Below are positions 8,761 to 19,383 of a stretch of DNA of 30,451 nt, one piece after another. A program made the position numbers and the translations under genes. The number at the start of each line of letters is the position of its first letter. Position 1 is the stretch's first letter. The DNA comes from Teratosphaeria epicoccoides (lineage: Eukaryota > Ascomycota > Dothideomycetes > Mycosphaerellales > Teratosphaeriaceae). The stretch spans positions 1 through 30,451 of the forward strand of contig JADDMT010000232.1 in the NCBI GenBank assembly GCA_021401465.1. The letters run 5' to 3'. The notes beneath the pieces were generated by a model. It worked only from the letters and a program-made list of their open reading frames with translations. It was not told the origin of the DNA and did no database searches.

Positions 8761-8837
8761 GGGAAGACATTACTACGCAAGGGGAATAGCAAGAGAAACC
8801 CCGCTACTAATAAGGTAGCTTAGGGACAAGCTAGACT

Positions 8838-8850
8838 AGGAGGGGGATAG
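8838..8850 (+). other. Polypurine tract of family B
   Basis: AGGAGGGGGATAG stands directly before the LTR start TGTCATGG. It is the only family B polypurine tract seen, because the other copy is broken before this point. Confidence 0.7.
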
Positions 8851-9122
8851 TGTCATGGATTAAAGCACTGTAGCCTGAATCCTGACACACGCATGAAAGA
8901 AAGGATCTGTTACGTGAGGACAGACACCTAGGTCTGTAGGGTTAGTCTACAGATCTACAGACCTAGGTCTAATAGGTCTAGTAACAGGACTAACAGAGTA
9001 ATCACACCTCTCTAGTATATAGGAATAGCTTTAGACTAGGCAGTTAGGAGCTACGTGCTTAATCTTCTACTTTGTTAAGTATAGTTAGTTACAAGGTTAA
9101 TTGCCATTATTAATATTCTTCA
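8851..9122 (+). repeat. Family B LTR (B2), 272 bp
   Basis: It begins TGTCATGG and ends TTCTTCA, so both TG and CA ends are kept. It shares GGATCTGT, the CTACAGATCTACAG segment, TCTCTAGTATATAGG and TTACAAGGTTAATTGC with the LTR at 24106-24495, but has a shorter U3 and lacks an internal 74-bp duplication. TATATA at 9016-9021 is a likely core promoter. About 20 bases beyond the end still resemble the sequence behind the other LTR (CGAGTCTAA). The true end or the nature of this LTR (3', or 5' with a remnant) is therefore uncertain. Confidence 0.75.
8927..8967. repeat. Perfect 13-bp hairpin in family B LTR
   Basis: CCTAGGTCTGTAG (8927-8939) pairs with CTACAGACCTAGG (8955-8967) over a 15-base loop. 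A decayed form of it is present twice in the LTR at 24106-24495. If transcribed it would form a stable stem in the RNA leader. Confidence 0.6.
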
Positions 9123-9144
9123 CTAATCTTCGAGTCTAAGACCT

Positions 9145-9184
9145 TCTCGTACTACTAGGCTAACTATAGCCTAGTAGTACGAGA
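9145..9184. repeat. 40-bp near-perfect palindrome at the B/A junction
   Basis: Arm TCTCGTACTACTAGGCTA (9145-9162) and its exact reverse complement (9167-9184) are separated by ACTA. It sits where B-like sequence stops and family A gag begins. A perfect 18-bp stem in otherwise mutated DNA is striking. It could mark an end-joining event at the junction. Confidence 0.75.
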
Positions 9185-12100
9185 CTACTAAGTAGGGCGA
9201 GAAGCAAAGCGCCTACTTATTTGTAGCATATTTAGCTACGCTAGAAGAGTAGATAGAGCTATACACTCCTGCGTAGTGCATGTAGCACCTACTCGTAAAG
9301 CTGCGAGATACCTTGAGCGAGGCTATCACAGTATACTACTAGGTACCTAACACTAGGGACAAACTAATCTCCCTAGCGACTCAGATTAAGTAGTTAGGAG
9401 TAAGAGGCTCGCGTGCTTTATATAAGCATACTACTAGCAAGCATTAAAACTAACAGGACGTAAAGAAGCCTGACAGGGGTGATAGTAAGAAGCCTAGTAG
9501 AGATTCTCGAAGGTTGGCGCCGCTAGCTTAGGGTAGTAGCAGAGTAGCTAATAAGAATAACAACTGCTATAACTGTAGTAAACCCGGCTATTAGGCGCGG
9601 GACTATTATACACTAAAGAGGGAGGTAACAGCTTCTACCCGCAAGGTAGAAATAGTGCAGCTAACTAAGGCTTGACGCTATGTCCGAGCCTGCTTACTAC
9701 ATGAAGGGATAGTAATAGTCCGTTAGGCAAGGGCTAGTTATTAGTCGAGGGGCCCTTCTATAGCCTCGACTAGAAGCAAAGATGCTTCGGAACTAGACGT
9801 AGCCCTAGTACCTGCGAAGTGCCTAAATGGCGCTGTTGTTATTGTACAAGGAGACGAAGTTAAGACAGACATGTTACTTGATAATTACGTAGACATTAAC
9901 GTCATGTCTTAAGCTTACGTCTTATAGCATAGGCTTAAGCGAGTTGCAAGCATGCCTCTTCTTACTATGGATTCATTCTAGGGGAAGAGAGGCTATTATT
10001 ATAGCGCGTATTAGCTAAAGATCTAGCTAGCAGATAGTATAGAATGCAAGAAGCATGCGTAGAGCATATTCTACATATTAGATCTGCCTAGAGCGCTAGT
10101 ATTGCTAGGGCGGCCCTAGAGGCGCTAGCAGGCTATTATCGTGTATAGTGGCACAGATAAGTGGCGCTATAGTAGCGTACTCTCCGCGGTACGCGTGCTA
10201 GACGCTAGGCGTTTCTATCGGTTAATAAAAACCGAATCCTAGGTGTTTGCGGTTACTACTAGTAAAGTAGCAGGACTAAAACCTCTTCCTAACAAGGTTA
10301 AGGACTTTGCCGACATGTTTAATAACGAGAAGGACATGACTAAGCTTAAGCGCATTAATAGCGCAGAGCATGCTATCATGTTACAAGACAGTAAGAAGCT
10401 GCCTTTTCGCCCCCTATATAATCTGTTAGGAGTAGAGCTTAAGCTGCTTTAGGAATATCTCGACTAGGCCCTTCAGAATAGTTAGATCCGGCGTAGCACT
10501 AGCGAGGTAGGTACTCCTATCCTGTTTGTACTAAAGAAGGATAGCACTATGCGACTATATGTAGACTACTATAGGCTAAATGAGATTTCGATTAAGGATC
10601 GATGCCCCTTGCCGCTTATTAATAAGACGCTTGCGCGGCTTAGGCGCGTAGCACGGTTCTCTAAAATAGACTTAAAGGACGCATATCATAGGATCCTAAT
10701 CAAGGAAGATGACCGCTAGGAGACTACATTTTACACGTACTATAGCTACTTTAAGTATCTAGTAATACCTTTTAGGTTAACTAACACTCTAGTAGCCTTT
10801 CAAGCGTACATTAACCGAGCCCTCGCTAGCCTCGTAGATGTTTGTTACGTAGTGTACTTAGACGATATCTTGATCTATAGCAACTCGCGCGAGGAGCATA
10901 CTTAGTACCTACGCCTAGTATTAGAATAGCTGCAAAAATACGCTCTATACGCTAGTTAAAAGAAGTGCGAGTTTTATACTTACTAGCTAGAGTTCCTAGG
11001 CTTCGTCATTAACAGCTTAGGCGTGTTAATAGATAAGAGAAAGCTTAGTGTAGTAAAGGAGTAGCCTGTACCCGAGACTCTAAAGGAAGTTTAGAGCTTT
11101 CTTAGCTTTACTAACTTCTACTAGAGGTTTATTAAGAACTACTCTAAAATAGCCGCCCTACTTACTGTCATAGCTAAGGGAAAGGGGGGCCTGTTCCTAT
11201 AGGGAGATACTAAAGAGGCTGCTTTCTACATACTTATATTAGCCTTTACTAGTACTCTAATCCTCTAGCATTACGATCCTAAGCTTCTAATTAAGATAGA
11301 AACGGACGCCTCTAGATTTGCCTTAGGGGGCATTCTCTCCTAGCTCGTCGCAGGTAGGGACACTGCTCGCTAGCACCCTATTACATTCTGCTCTTAGAAG
11401 CTTACTCTAGCGGAGTAGAACTACGAGACCTATGACTAAGGGCTGTTAGTAATCGCAGAATGCTTTAAGACGTGGCGCTACTACCTTGAAGGCATGCTGC
11501 AGACTATATGCGTGCTCTCTAACTATAATAATCTTTGTAGATTCATAGGCGTAAAGCAGCTAAACAGCCGTTAAGCTTAGTAGGCCATGTATCTGTCAAG
11601 GTTCGATTTTGCTATTAAGCATAATAAGGGAACTAATAACCTGGCCGATAGGCCTTCTCGTTACGTAGACTACGTACTAACTACATAGGCGGCAAACACG
11701 CTCCTCCTAACCCTAAGGAATAAATTGTCGTTCTAGGCTTAGGAGGAAGAACAAGCTAATAACCTAATTGTTAATTACATCTAGGCTATATGCGTGTAGT
11801 AAGTAAAGAGCATAGAGCTCCTACTCCGACCTAGAGAGTACTAACCTATAGCAACCCTACTAGCTTTCATTTGCAAGGTAGTAACCTATAAGGAGTCCCT
11901 AGTAAAGGACGTTTCAGAGAACGTAGAGATTTTGCTTTGCAGGCTATAATTAGCCTTAGAGTAACCTGAAAGTACTAGCAAGGACTAGGAGTACAAGTAT
12001 AGCGTCTAGTATAAGGGCAATCACATTTAGGTCCTATATAATGAAGTATTTAAGGCGTAACTACTATGCTTGTACTATAATAACCTGTTAGCTAGGCACT

Positions 12101-13362
12101 TTAGGAGAGACTATACTCTTGCCTTGCTATCGAGGAAGTACTAGTAGCCAGATATTACAAAGGAGGTTAACAAATACGTCCGAACCTGCTACACATGCTA
12201 GGTAATGAAGAGTAGACGCTATCGCGGGTATAGTAAGGCGCATGCTTTGCCCCTGCCTAACAGGCTATAGCAAGAAATCACTATAGACTTTATCACGGAC
12301 CTACCTTTAAGCAAGCTCTTTAGTTACATGTATGATACTATCCTAGTAATTATTAACAGGTTCTCTAAGATAGTAATCTTCGTCCTAAGTAATAAGACAT
12401 ATACTAGCATAGAGCTAGCAAACATCCTAGTACGCAAGGTTATATAGCGGTTTAGCATACTAGAGGAAGTACTCTTAGATTATAGTAGTGTCTTTACTAG
12501 CTAATACTAGAGTAAGTTTACATGCAAAGTATAACTAAAGAATAAGCTTAGTATAGCCTTTTATCCGCAAACCGATAGCTAAACTAAGTAGGCAAATTAG
12601 ACCCTAGAGTAGTACCTCTGTTGTTACTATAACAAGGAACAAGATGACTAGGCCGAGTTATTACTACAAGCCGAATATGCAAGCAACATAGGCAACAATG
12701 CTACTACTAGCATATTGCCCTTCTAGGTAGTATTAGGATTCTAGCCTTCCTTAACATTAGCGCCCTAGGACGAGTCTGCTAAAGGGAGGGTACTAGCTGC
12801 TATAGAGCGCGCGCATTAGTTACGCAACGTAACTAAAAGACTTAAAGAGAATTAGCGACAGATAGTAAACTAGTAGGTAGAGTACTATAACGCGTAGCAT
12901 AAGCGCTAAGCATATCCTGTAGGTAATATAGTGTTATTGTTAACTAAGAACTTGCGATTGCTAGTACTAAAGAAAAAAATAGCAGCCTGATTTGTCGAAC
13001 TATTTTGTGTGCTTAACATAATCGGTAATTAGGCTTATTGCCTAGTACTACCTTCCTAGTACTAGATTCACAATGTTTTCTATGTCTTGCTACTAGAGCC
13101 TTAGAATAGCCGAGTAGGCGAAGAGCCTGCCTATCCTATGCCTCTCGCCAAAGAGAACGGCAAGTATGAGGTTAAGGCTATTAGGAGTACAAGGGTACAT
13201 AGCAGTATACGCTAATACCTAGTGTAGTAGAAGGATTAGCTAGAGGATTATAATATCTAGGTTAACGAAGCTAACTACAAGGATGCAAAGGACCTAATCG
13301 AAGCATACCTGACGTAGGAGAGAGGCAAGAAGAGACTAGGCAGAGGAAAAGGGAAAAAGTAA
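9160..13362 (+). pseudogene. gag-pol: Family A gag-pol, 5' truncated
   Basis: One frame links all domains, from mid-gag to TAA at 13360-13362. Gag ends with a zinc knuckle at 9565 (CYNC, SKPG) in which the His and last Cys have both become Tyr. A retropepsin (LLDNYVDINVMS) lies near 9880 and reverse transcriptase YLDD at 10855-10866. RNase H (IETDASRFALGG) is near 11297. Integrase has Asp at 12286 (TIDFITDLP) and 12478, but the third residue is Lys (12586, 36 codons on) in place of Glu. A chromodomain follows at 13165-13313 (YEVKAIRSTR), then a basic tail. Gag and pol form one open frame, as in family C. Many TAG codons and three lost key residues make it dead. The stretch around 10243-10452 is the longest still open. 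Confidence 0.87.
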
Positions 13363-13865
13363 GCCTAGGGGGAAAATAGCATTATAGGCTACCTTTTTAA
13401 TTAAGTCCTTAAACTTAGGTAATAGATTTACGCATAGGAAGTAGCCACAGAATGAATATATTATGTCAGGTATTAGATATATAACGAACATGATAGATAG
13501 AAGAGAAGAGATGAAAATTCTTCTCTTCCTAGTCAGGGTTATATATCCCTTAACCCCTGACCTGAGTCAGAGGGGTCAGAGTCAGGGTCCTGCCTAATTC
13601 TGACTCCTACTAACTTAGTGCGGCTAGTATGCGACTACCTATCACATTTTAACACTACCTATATTTTTTGTAGCTAGAGCTACCTACTCTCTAAGAATGC
13701 CTAAAGCAGGGCTACTTATTATCCTCTACTACTATGTCCGCATTAACCTCTGCCTCTATGTCCTCATTATTGTTAGTACTATAACCTAGGAGGTCTATAA
13801 GGCTCTTACACTCCTAGTAAGGAGTTAGCAGGCAACGATCTAACAAGGAGCATTTGCGGGATATG
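13363..13865. other. Family A 3' region, left part
   Basis: Behind pol there is a 9-bp hairpin (GAAGAGAAG...CTTCTCTTC, about 13500-13530) and short repeats of GGGTCAG and CCTGAC (13535-13590). From 13691 to 13870 a minus-strand frame with acidic stretches (NNNEDIEAEVNADIVVEDNK) ends at TAG (complement of 13691-13693). It is read as the end of an antisense gene split by family C. No gene is seen in 13363-13690. Confidence 0.5.
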
Positions 13866-13870
13866 CTTAC
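13691..13870 (-). pseudogene. Possible antisense ORF of family A, C-terminal exon-like piece
   Basis: This is a minus-strand frame of 60 codons, counting the stop: VSISRKC, LLDRCLLTPY, ECKSLIDLLGYSTN, then an acidic run. With the family C element and one target copy removed, it joins without a shift to the frame at 22040-22330 (ANAAISRL, stop, ARLNNKIE). That is expected if C landed in an existing gene. No family is recognised. Unlike in the other families, about 330 bases separate its stop from the pol stop. Confidence 0.4.
13866..13870 (+). repeat. Target site duplication CTTAC, left
   Basis: CTTAC directly precedes the family C 5' LTR and recurs directly after its 3' LTR at 22035-22039. 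Five bases is the usual Ty3/Gypsy length, so this proves the borders of the insertion. Confidence 0.92.
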
Positions 13871-14225
13871 TAATACGGTTGATACTAGGGGGCCATTAGA
13901 GCCGCATGGGTTCTAATGGCCGCCCTTGGCATGTAGTGACCCTGCTACACATGGCAAGGGGATCCTTCGTAATTAGCTTGTATGTTTTCTAAGTAGGATC
14001 TGTAGTTAACGTAGGACGCCCCTACGTCGCCGATCCTATAGTACCCCTACAAGGTTAGGCTCGGACATGATTTCCCTAATTAAGGAGCGTCAGGGGTTAT
14101 AAGTACCCTTAGCGCTACCTCTGCGATAAGCAGAAAGCAGCGCTATCTTGTACCTACTAAAAGGTCGGATTACTCTGTCACACTACGAGATATTTTCATA
14201 TTATATAGCATATACATCTATATTA
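13871..14225 (+). repeat. 5' LTR of family C
   Basis: It begins TAATACGGTTGATACTAGGG and ends CATCTATATTA, with TA at both ends in place of TG and CA. TTATAAG at 14098-14104 may be the TATA box. A nested hairpin (ACGTAGG/CCTACGT inside TAGGATC/GATCCTA) lies in the middle. I could not identify a primer binding site with confidence in the bases after 14225. Confidence 0.92.
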
Positions 14226-14274
14226 GTTCTGCTTTCTCCCCCCTGCTTTACAGTCTAGCAGAGAATACTACGAT

Positions 14275-17200
14275 ATGTCTAGAGTACTACAAACTCGTAA
14301 CTAACGCGTAGCAAGCGCTATCCTAAGCGCCTGCGACAGCGAAGCTAGCCTAAGTAACTAGCCTGTAGAAGTACCTGCTACGAGCGACACTACATCAAGC
14401 GACAGTTCCGCTAGAGGCTAACTACGCGGCGGACAAGGTAATAGACCCCCTACATAGGGACCGTAGCTAACCCTGACTATCGACCTAGCCCTTGTAGCCA
14501 TGATTGTCGATTAGGTCGCGAACTGCCTTGCGAACTAGAGCTAGAGCCGCACTGCTCCTAGCAGTAACAACGGCGAGGACGACGAAGACGTCGCTATAAG
14601 CGGTACTAATGAACTAGCAGACGAAGAAATCTAGCGAGATTTCATACTAGGGACCCGCAAAGACAACTTACTAGCAGGCGCAGACTCTCCGCGTGTACCC
14701 GCGAGTCTAGTGCCTAAATTCGGGGCCATAGTAGGCTAGCTAGGAGGTAGTCGTAACGCACGTAACCGGAAGCCATTTAAGGGAGACACCTTAAAGGAGG
14801 CTCGAACTTTCTTGCAAGCGTGTAAGGCAGTTTTCGTGCTTAACCTATACGGATATTCTATGGAGGGCGAACAGGTCGCATTTAGTGTAATGTAGCTCGA
14901 AGAGGATAAGGAACCTCGTAACAATTAGCATGAGCGGTATGACCTTATGCGGGTCTATGACAGAACATATACGTAGGCGGACTTTCGCTAGTTCTGTGTC
15001 AACTAGGTCGAGGATCTAGGGAATTACGCCCTTACTATGTCTGTCGAGTACAAGAAGGCTAAGTAGGGGAAGGGACAAACAACCTCTAGCTTCGCTACCT
15101 ACCTCGCTACGCTCGAGAGACAAATGCTACCCTATACTAAGACGTAACGCGTGCGGCACTTACTCGTCAAACTTGATGACGATCTTCAGAATACAATCAT
15201 GACTTTTCATGAACTTCCGACAACTAGGCAAGACCTCGTGTCCCTTGCGACACGTATGGAGATTACCTTGAAGCGAAATAGAAAGTCGGGTAGTAAGGAC
15301 AATAAGCGTCTAAGCCCCGAGGACCTACTAAAGGGCCGCTATTACAAGCGCCCTAGGGGTCACGCCTAATGCGGTAGTTTATTCAGGAGGAGCAAGCCCT
15401 CTAAGCTAAAAGACAGTAGCGAGAAGCCTCTAAGTAGCTGCTACATCTGTGGAGCGAGGGACTACTAGGCGGCTCGCTGTCCTAAACGAAGTGATAGGAA
15501 AAAGGTAAGCAAGGTGTCTGAAACCTCCCTAGAGGGGAGGCGAAAGAAGGACAAGCCCAAGACAGCCGAATAGCTGCTACGGGTATCTAAGCTGTCTGTT
15601 ACCGATAGTGTAGACTTGTGGCCTACCTAGCGCCTATCCGGTGCAGTCCGAGCTAATAGCTCGCTTAAGCTAGTAGACTGTATGTTAGACAACCTTGCGG
15701 AGGTTAACGTGATACCCTAGAGGGTAATCGTACAGCTCGGTTTAAAGCCGATCCTAGGAGCCCTGCTACCTACCATGAAGTCCTTTTAGGGTGAAGGCGT
15801 AGCGGCTCGAGGCGCGTACAACGTGCGCCTCTAACTCGCGGACTCCTCGGGAGAAGTACGCGAGACTAATGAAGTCTTCTACGCTAAAGACGTTCCTAAT
15901 AAGGAGCTCCTACTCGGCCGCCCTTAGCGCCACAAGCAGGGAGTCGTTGTTAATGGAGCTACTAACAACTAGTTCTACAGCTCTATAGGCGAGGTTCCTG
16001 TAGTGCGGATGCGTGACGCACGTAGCTTCTACAAGGACATGAAGAAGGTCTAGTGTATGTATGCGGTCTACATACAGAACGTTAAGGAAGACGTTACCCT
16101 TCTGCCTAAGTTAGAGGAATACGCCGATATTTTCGACGCAGAGGCTGCGGCCTATGCCTAGGCCCTAGACGCGGAACATGCGATTAACCTCAAGGAGGGT
16201 CATAATCCTCCGTATCGACCTCTGTACCCTATGTCAGAATCGTAGCTCGAAACACTTCGAGACTATCTCTACAAGGCGCAAAGGAACGCGTGGATCCGAC
16301 GAAGCGACAGCGAGGCTAGAGCGTTAGTTATGTTCGTCCTGAAGAAGGATAACACGCTCCGCCTATGCGTTAACTATAGGGGCCTTAATGCGGTAACCTA
16401 AAAGAACCGCTGCCCCCTACTACTTATTAGCGAGACGCTTGACTGCCTTAGTCGCGCTGCTATCTTCTTGTCTATCGACTTGAAGGACGCCTACTACTAG
16501 ATACTAATCCGAAAGGGCGACGAGTAGAAGACTACATTCTAAACGTAGTACAGACACTTCAAGTATATAGTAATGCCGTTTAGCTTGACTAATGCACTAG
16601 CGACATTCTAAGCGTATATTAACAGGGCCCTAGCCGGCCTCGTTAACACCTGCTACGTAGTATATTTAGACGATATACTAGTCTACTCTGACTCGAAGGA
16701 GAAGCATATTTGGCACCTAAGGATAGTACTCGAACGGCTCCGCAAGTTCGCTCTGTACGCGAACCTAAAGAAGTGCTTATTCCTGACGGATAGGATTAAG
16801 TTTCTTGGATATATCGTCTCTACAGAAGGAGTTATCATAGATGACTAAAGGGTGTCTGTAATCGCGGAGTAGCCGTGGCTAACTACCCTCCGAGAAGTGT
16901 AGGTGTTCCTAGGGTTTACTAACTTCTACTACAGATTCATATAGTCCTACTCGAAGATCGTGGCTCCCTTCACGGCCCTCGCAAAGGGCGCGATTCGAGG
17001 AAAAAAGCCAGGGATAGTACCTTAGGAGGAGGCTTAGAGCAAGGCTTTCTCTAAACTTAAAGCAGCTTTCTAAACTACGCCTATACTTTGGCACTTTAAC
17101 CCTACTACGAAGATCCGAATAGAGACCGATGCTTCAAAATTCGCAATAGCCGTAATTATATCGTAGCTCTAGTTGCATGAAGGTAGTACGTAATAGTACC

Positions 17201-19383
17201 TGATTGCCTTCTAGTCGCGGAAGATGCAGGGCGCTAAGCTTAACTACGAGACTCATGACTAAGAGCTTTTAGCTATTGTTAATAGCTTTAAGGAGTACCG
17301 ACACTACCTCGAAGGCGTAGTATACCCTATTAAGGTGCTTACTAACTATAACAACCTTCGCGGCTTCATGGGAGTAAAGCAGCTAAGTAGTCGACAAGCA
17401 AGGTAGGCGACTTTCCTCGCTAGCTTTGACTTCGTTATCTAGCATTGTTCTAGAAAGACGAATCCGGCTAACGGTCCTTCGCGACGACTAGACCACGACA
17501 CTAGGGAGCAGGGTAACTGACAGCTTCTCCCTACGCTGCAAACAAAGCTTGTAGTTTAGGGCGGCGATCTGTCGTTAGCTCCTCTTGTAGGTTAACTGCA
17601 GGTCTAATAGGGCCTCACGGCCTCTGCTAGCGACAAACCCTCCTATCTAGCAGTTATAGCGACCGCGTCTAGCTCGATCTGTGCGGTAGTTAACTAGCTT
17701 ACATGTAGTAAGCATGTAATGTCTAAAGAACCCTTTAAAGAAGTCTCGAGACTTATTTAGCGGTTACAAGAGCGAGAACTAGAGTTAATCAATAAGGGTG
17801 TAGCCCTCTAGGACACTGTAGGCAGTCCGAACTACTAGACTAAGTCGGGTGACTTGTAGTACTTTAATAATAGGCTCTATGTACCTGCTAACTACGCGCT
17901 CTATTCGTAGCTCCTCTGTATTCATCATGACAATGAACTTGCAGGCCATTTTGGCGCAGAGAAGACAATCGCACTTCTCGGACGTAAATACTAGTAGCTA
18001 ACGCTAGAACAGGATGTCTCTTACTATGTCAAATCCTGCTAGACGTGCTAGGTTAGCAAATCTCGGCGCTATTGCCCCTACAGCGATACTTAGGCACTCC
18101 TACTACTAGAGAGACTATAGTAAGACTTGACTATAGATTTCATTACTAATTTGCTGCTAGCAAAGTAGAGAGGCAATGTAGTTAATACTGTCCTTGTAGT
18201 AGTCGACTAATACTCTAAGATGAATGTCTTCATCCTATGTACGAAAAGGTGCATAAGTAGCGAGCTTACGTGACTACTTCGCGACGAAGTTATATAGCGT
18301 TATAGTGTCGCTCGAAGTATCCTATTAGATCGAGGTTCTGTCTTTACTAGTAAATACTAGCAAGAATTTGTGTTTAAGGCGCGTGTTAAGCACCGCCTAA
18401 GTATAGCATTCTATCTATAGACTAATAGTCAGACTAAACGTATGAACTAGACTCTTAAGTAGTACCTTTAGTGCTACTACGCTAAGAACTAGGATGCCTA
18501 GGCCGACGCAATTCCTATGGCGGAATTTGCAGTTAATAACAGCATGCATGCTACTATGCGCATGTCGCCATTTTAGATTCTTTATAGCTTTAATCCGCAA
18601 ATATACCTAGAACCGCCTCAGGACAAGTCTTCTGAGGAGAGGGTGCTAGCTGCCGCAGAATTAGCGTGGCGTATACGCGAGGTACATTCGGTGCTAATAG
18701 AACACTAGAAAAAGGCCTCAGAATCCTAGATTAAACATAATAATGCCCGTGCTAAACCGATGTAGTACACAGTTAGTACGAAGGTGTTACTATTAACAAA
18801 GAACCTTAAGCTAAAACTTCCAAGCAAGAAGATGACGCTAAGGTTCGTCGGACCCTTCCAGATACGCGACGCGATAGGCTCGCAGGTATACCGGCTATCG
18901 TTACTATCGTCGTATTATGTGCATGATGTCTTCTACGTATCTCTACTCGAACTATAGGTACAGCGTAAGGGCGAAGAGCCCGCGGACCTGATGCTAGTAG
19001 CAGAAGAGAACGAAGAGTAGGAAGTCGAGGGTATTAAGGATAGTATGCGGCGTAAAGGCGCAACGTACTATCTAGTAAAGTAGAAAGGATACCTACCTAA
19101 GTACACATAATAGGTTCTAGCTAAAGACTATAAGAACGCTCTAGAAGCTATTCGCGAGTTCGAAGAGTAGAGGAGGTATAAGCAGGGCTTAAGAAGGTCG
19201 ATTTATAGGAAGATGAGAGTTTCGGAGCAGAATTCTTAACACGTGTATGTAGTGTATAACGCGCGAAGTAGTAATGAGAAGCAAACGCCCTACTTATACA
19301 TCATTAATGCCTAAAGGTACACCTAGAATAAACCCAAGAAGAACAAGAGACATGCTTAGATTAGCTTCGTAGCTAATGCTTAG
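14275..19383 (+). pseudogene. gag-pol: Family C gag-pol polyprotein, 1702 codons, many stops
   Basis: A single frame holds from ATG 14275 to TAG 19381-19383, with no shift at any landmark. Gag starts MSRVLQT, with an acidic part (NNGEDDEDV) near residue 105 and a core (EARTFLQACKAVFVLNLYGY) near 180. The zinc knuckle at 15439 (CYIC, GARD, then Tyr for His, AARC) has lost its His. The protease region is MLDNLAEVNV at 15682. Reverse transcriptase YLDD is at 16663-16674. Integrase has an HHCC domain from about 17930 (HHDNELAGHFG), Asp at 18136 and 18328, and Lys in place of the catalytic Glu at 18436, exactly 36 codons after the second Asp. The chromodomain is at 19021-19160 (EVEGIKDSMRR, YYLVK). 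Fused gag-pol is common in chromoviruses. Dead through dozens of TAG codons. Confidence 0.92.

Larger units (their letters stand above)
7435..9122 (+). mobile_element. Ty3/Gypsy family B, 3' part with LTR (B2)
   Basis: From about 7435 the sequence follows 29190-30324: end of integrase, chromodomain and antisense frame. Past the point where the other copy is broken by an LTR, it goes on for about 250 bases to a polypurine tract and an LTR at 8851-9122. Its 5' part is replaced by family D. The right border falls in family A gag. Confidence 0.82.
9145..13870 (+). mobile_element. Ty3/Gypsy family A, left part (continues at 22035)
   Basis: This element holds gag-pol from mid-gag to the pol end plus the start of its 3' region. 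It is interrupted at 13870 by family C, which duplicated CTTAC. It resumes at 22035 and ends with an LTR at 23502. The 5' LTR and gag start are missing, replaced by the family B LTR. Its proteins are most like those of family C. Confidence 0.8.

Noticed and set aside
14736..14924. Minus-strand open frames inside family C gag-pol (also 16909-17094 and 18415-18600)
   Set aside because: They lie opposite clearly recognisable gag, RNase H and integrase sequence; chance frames.
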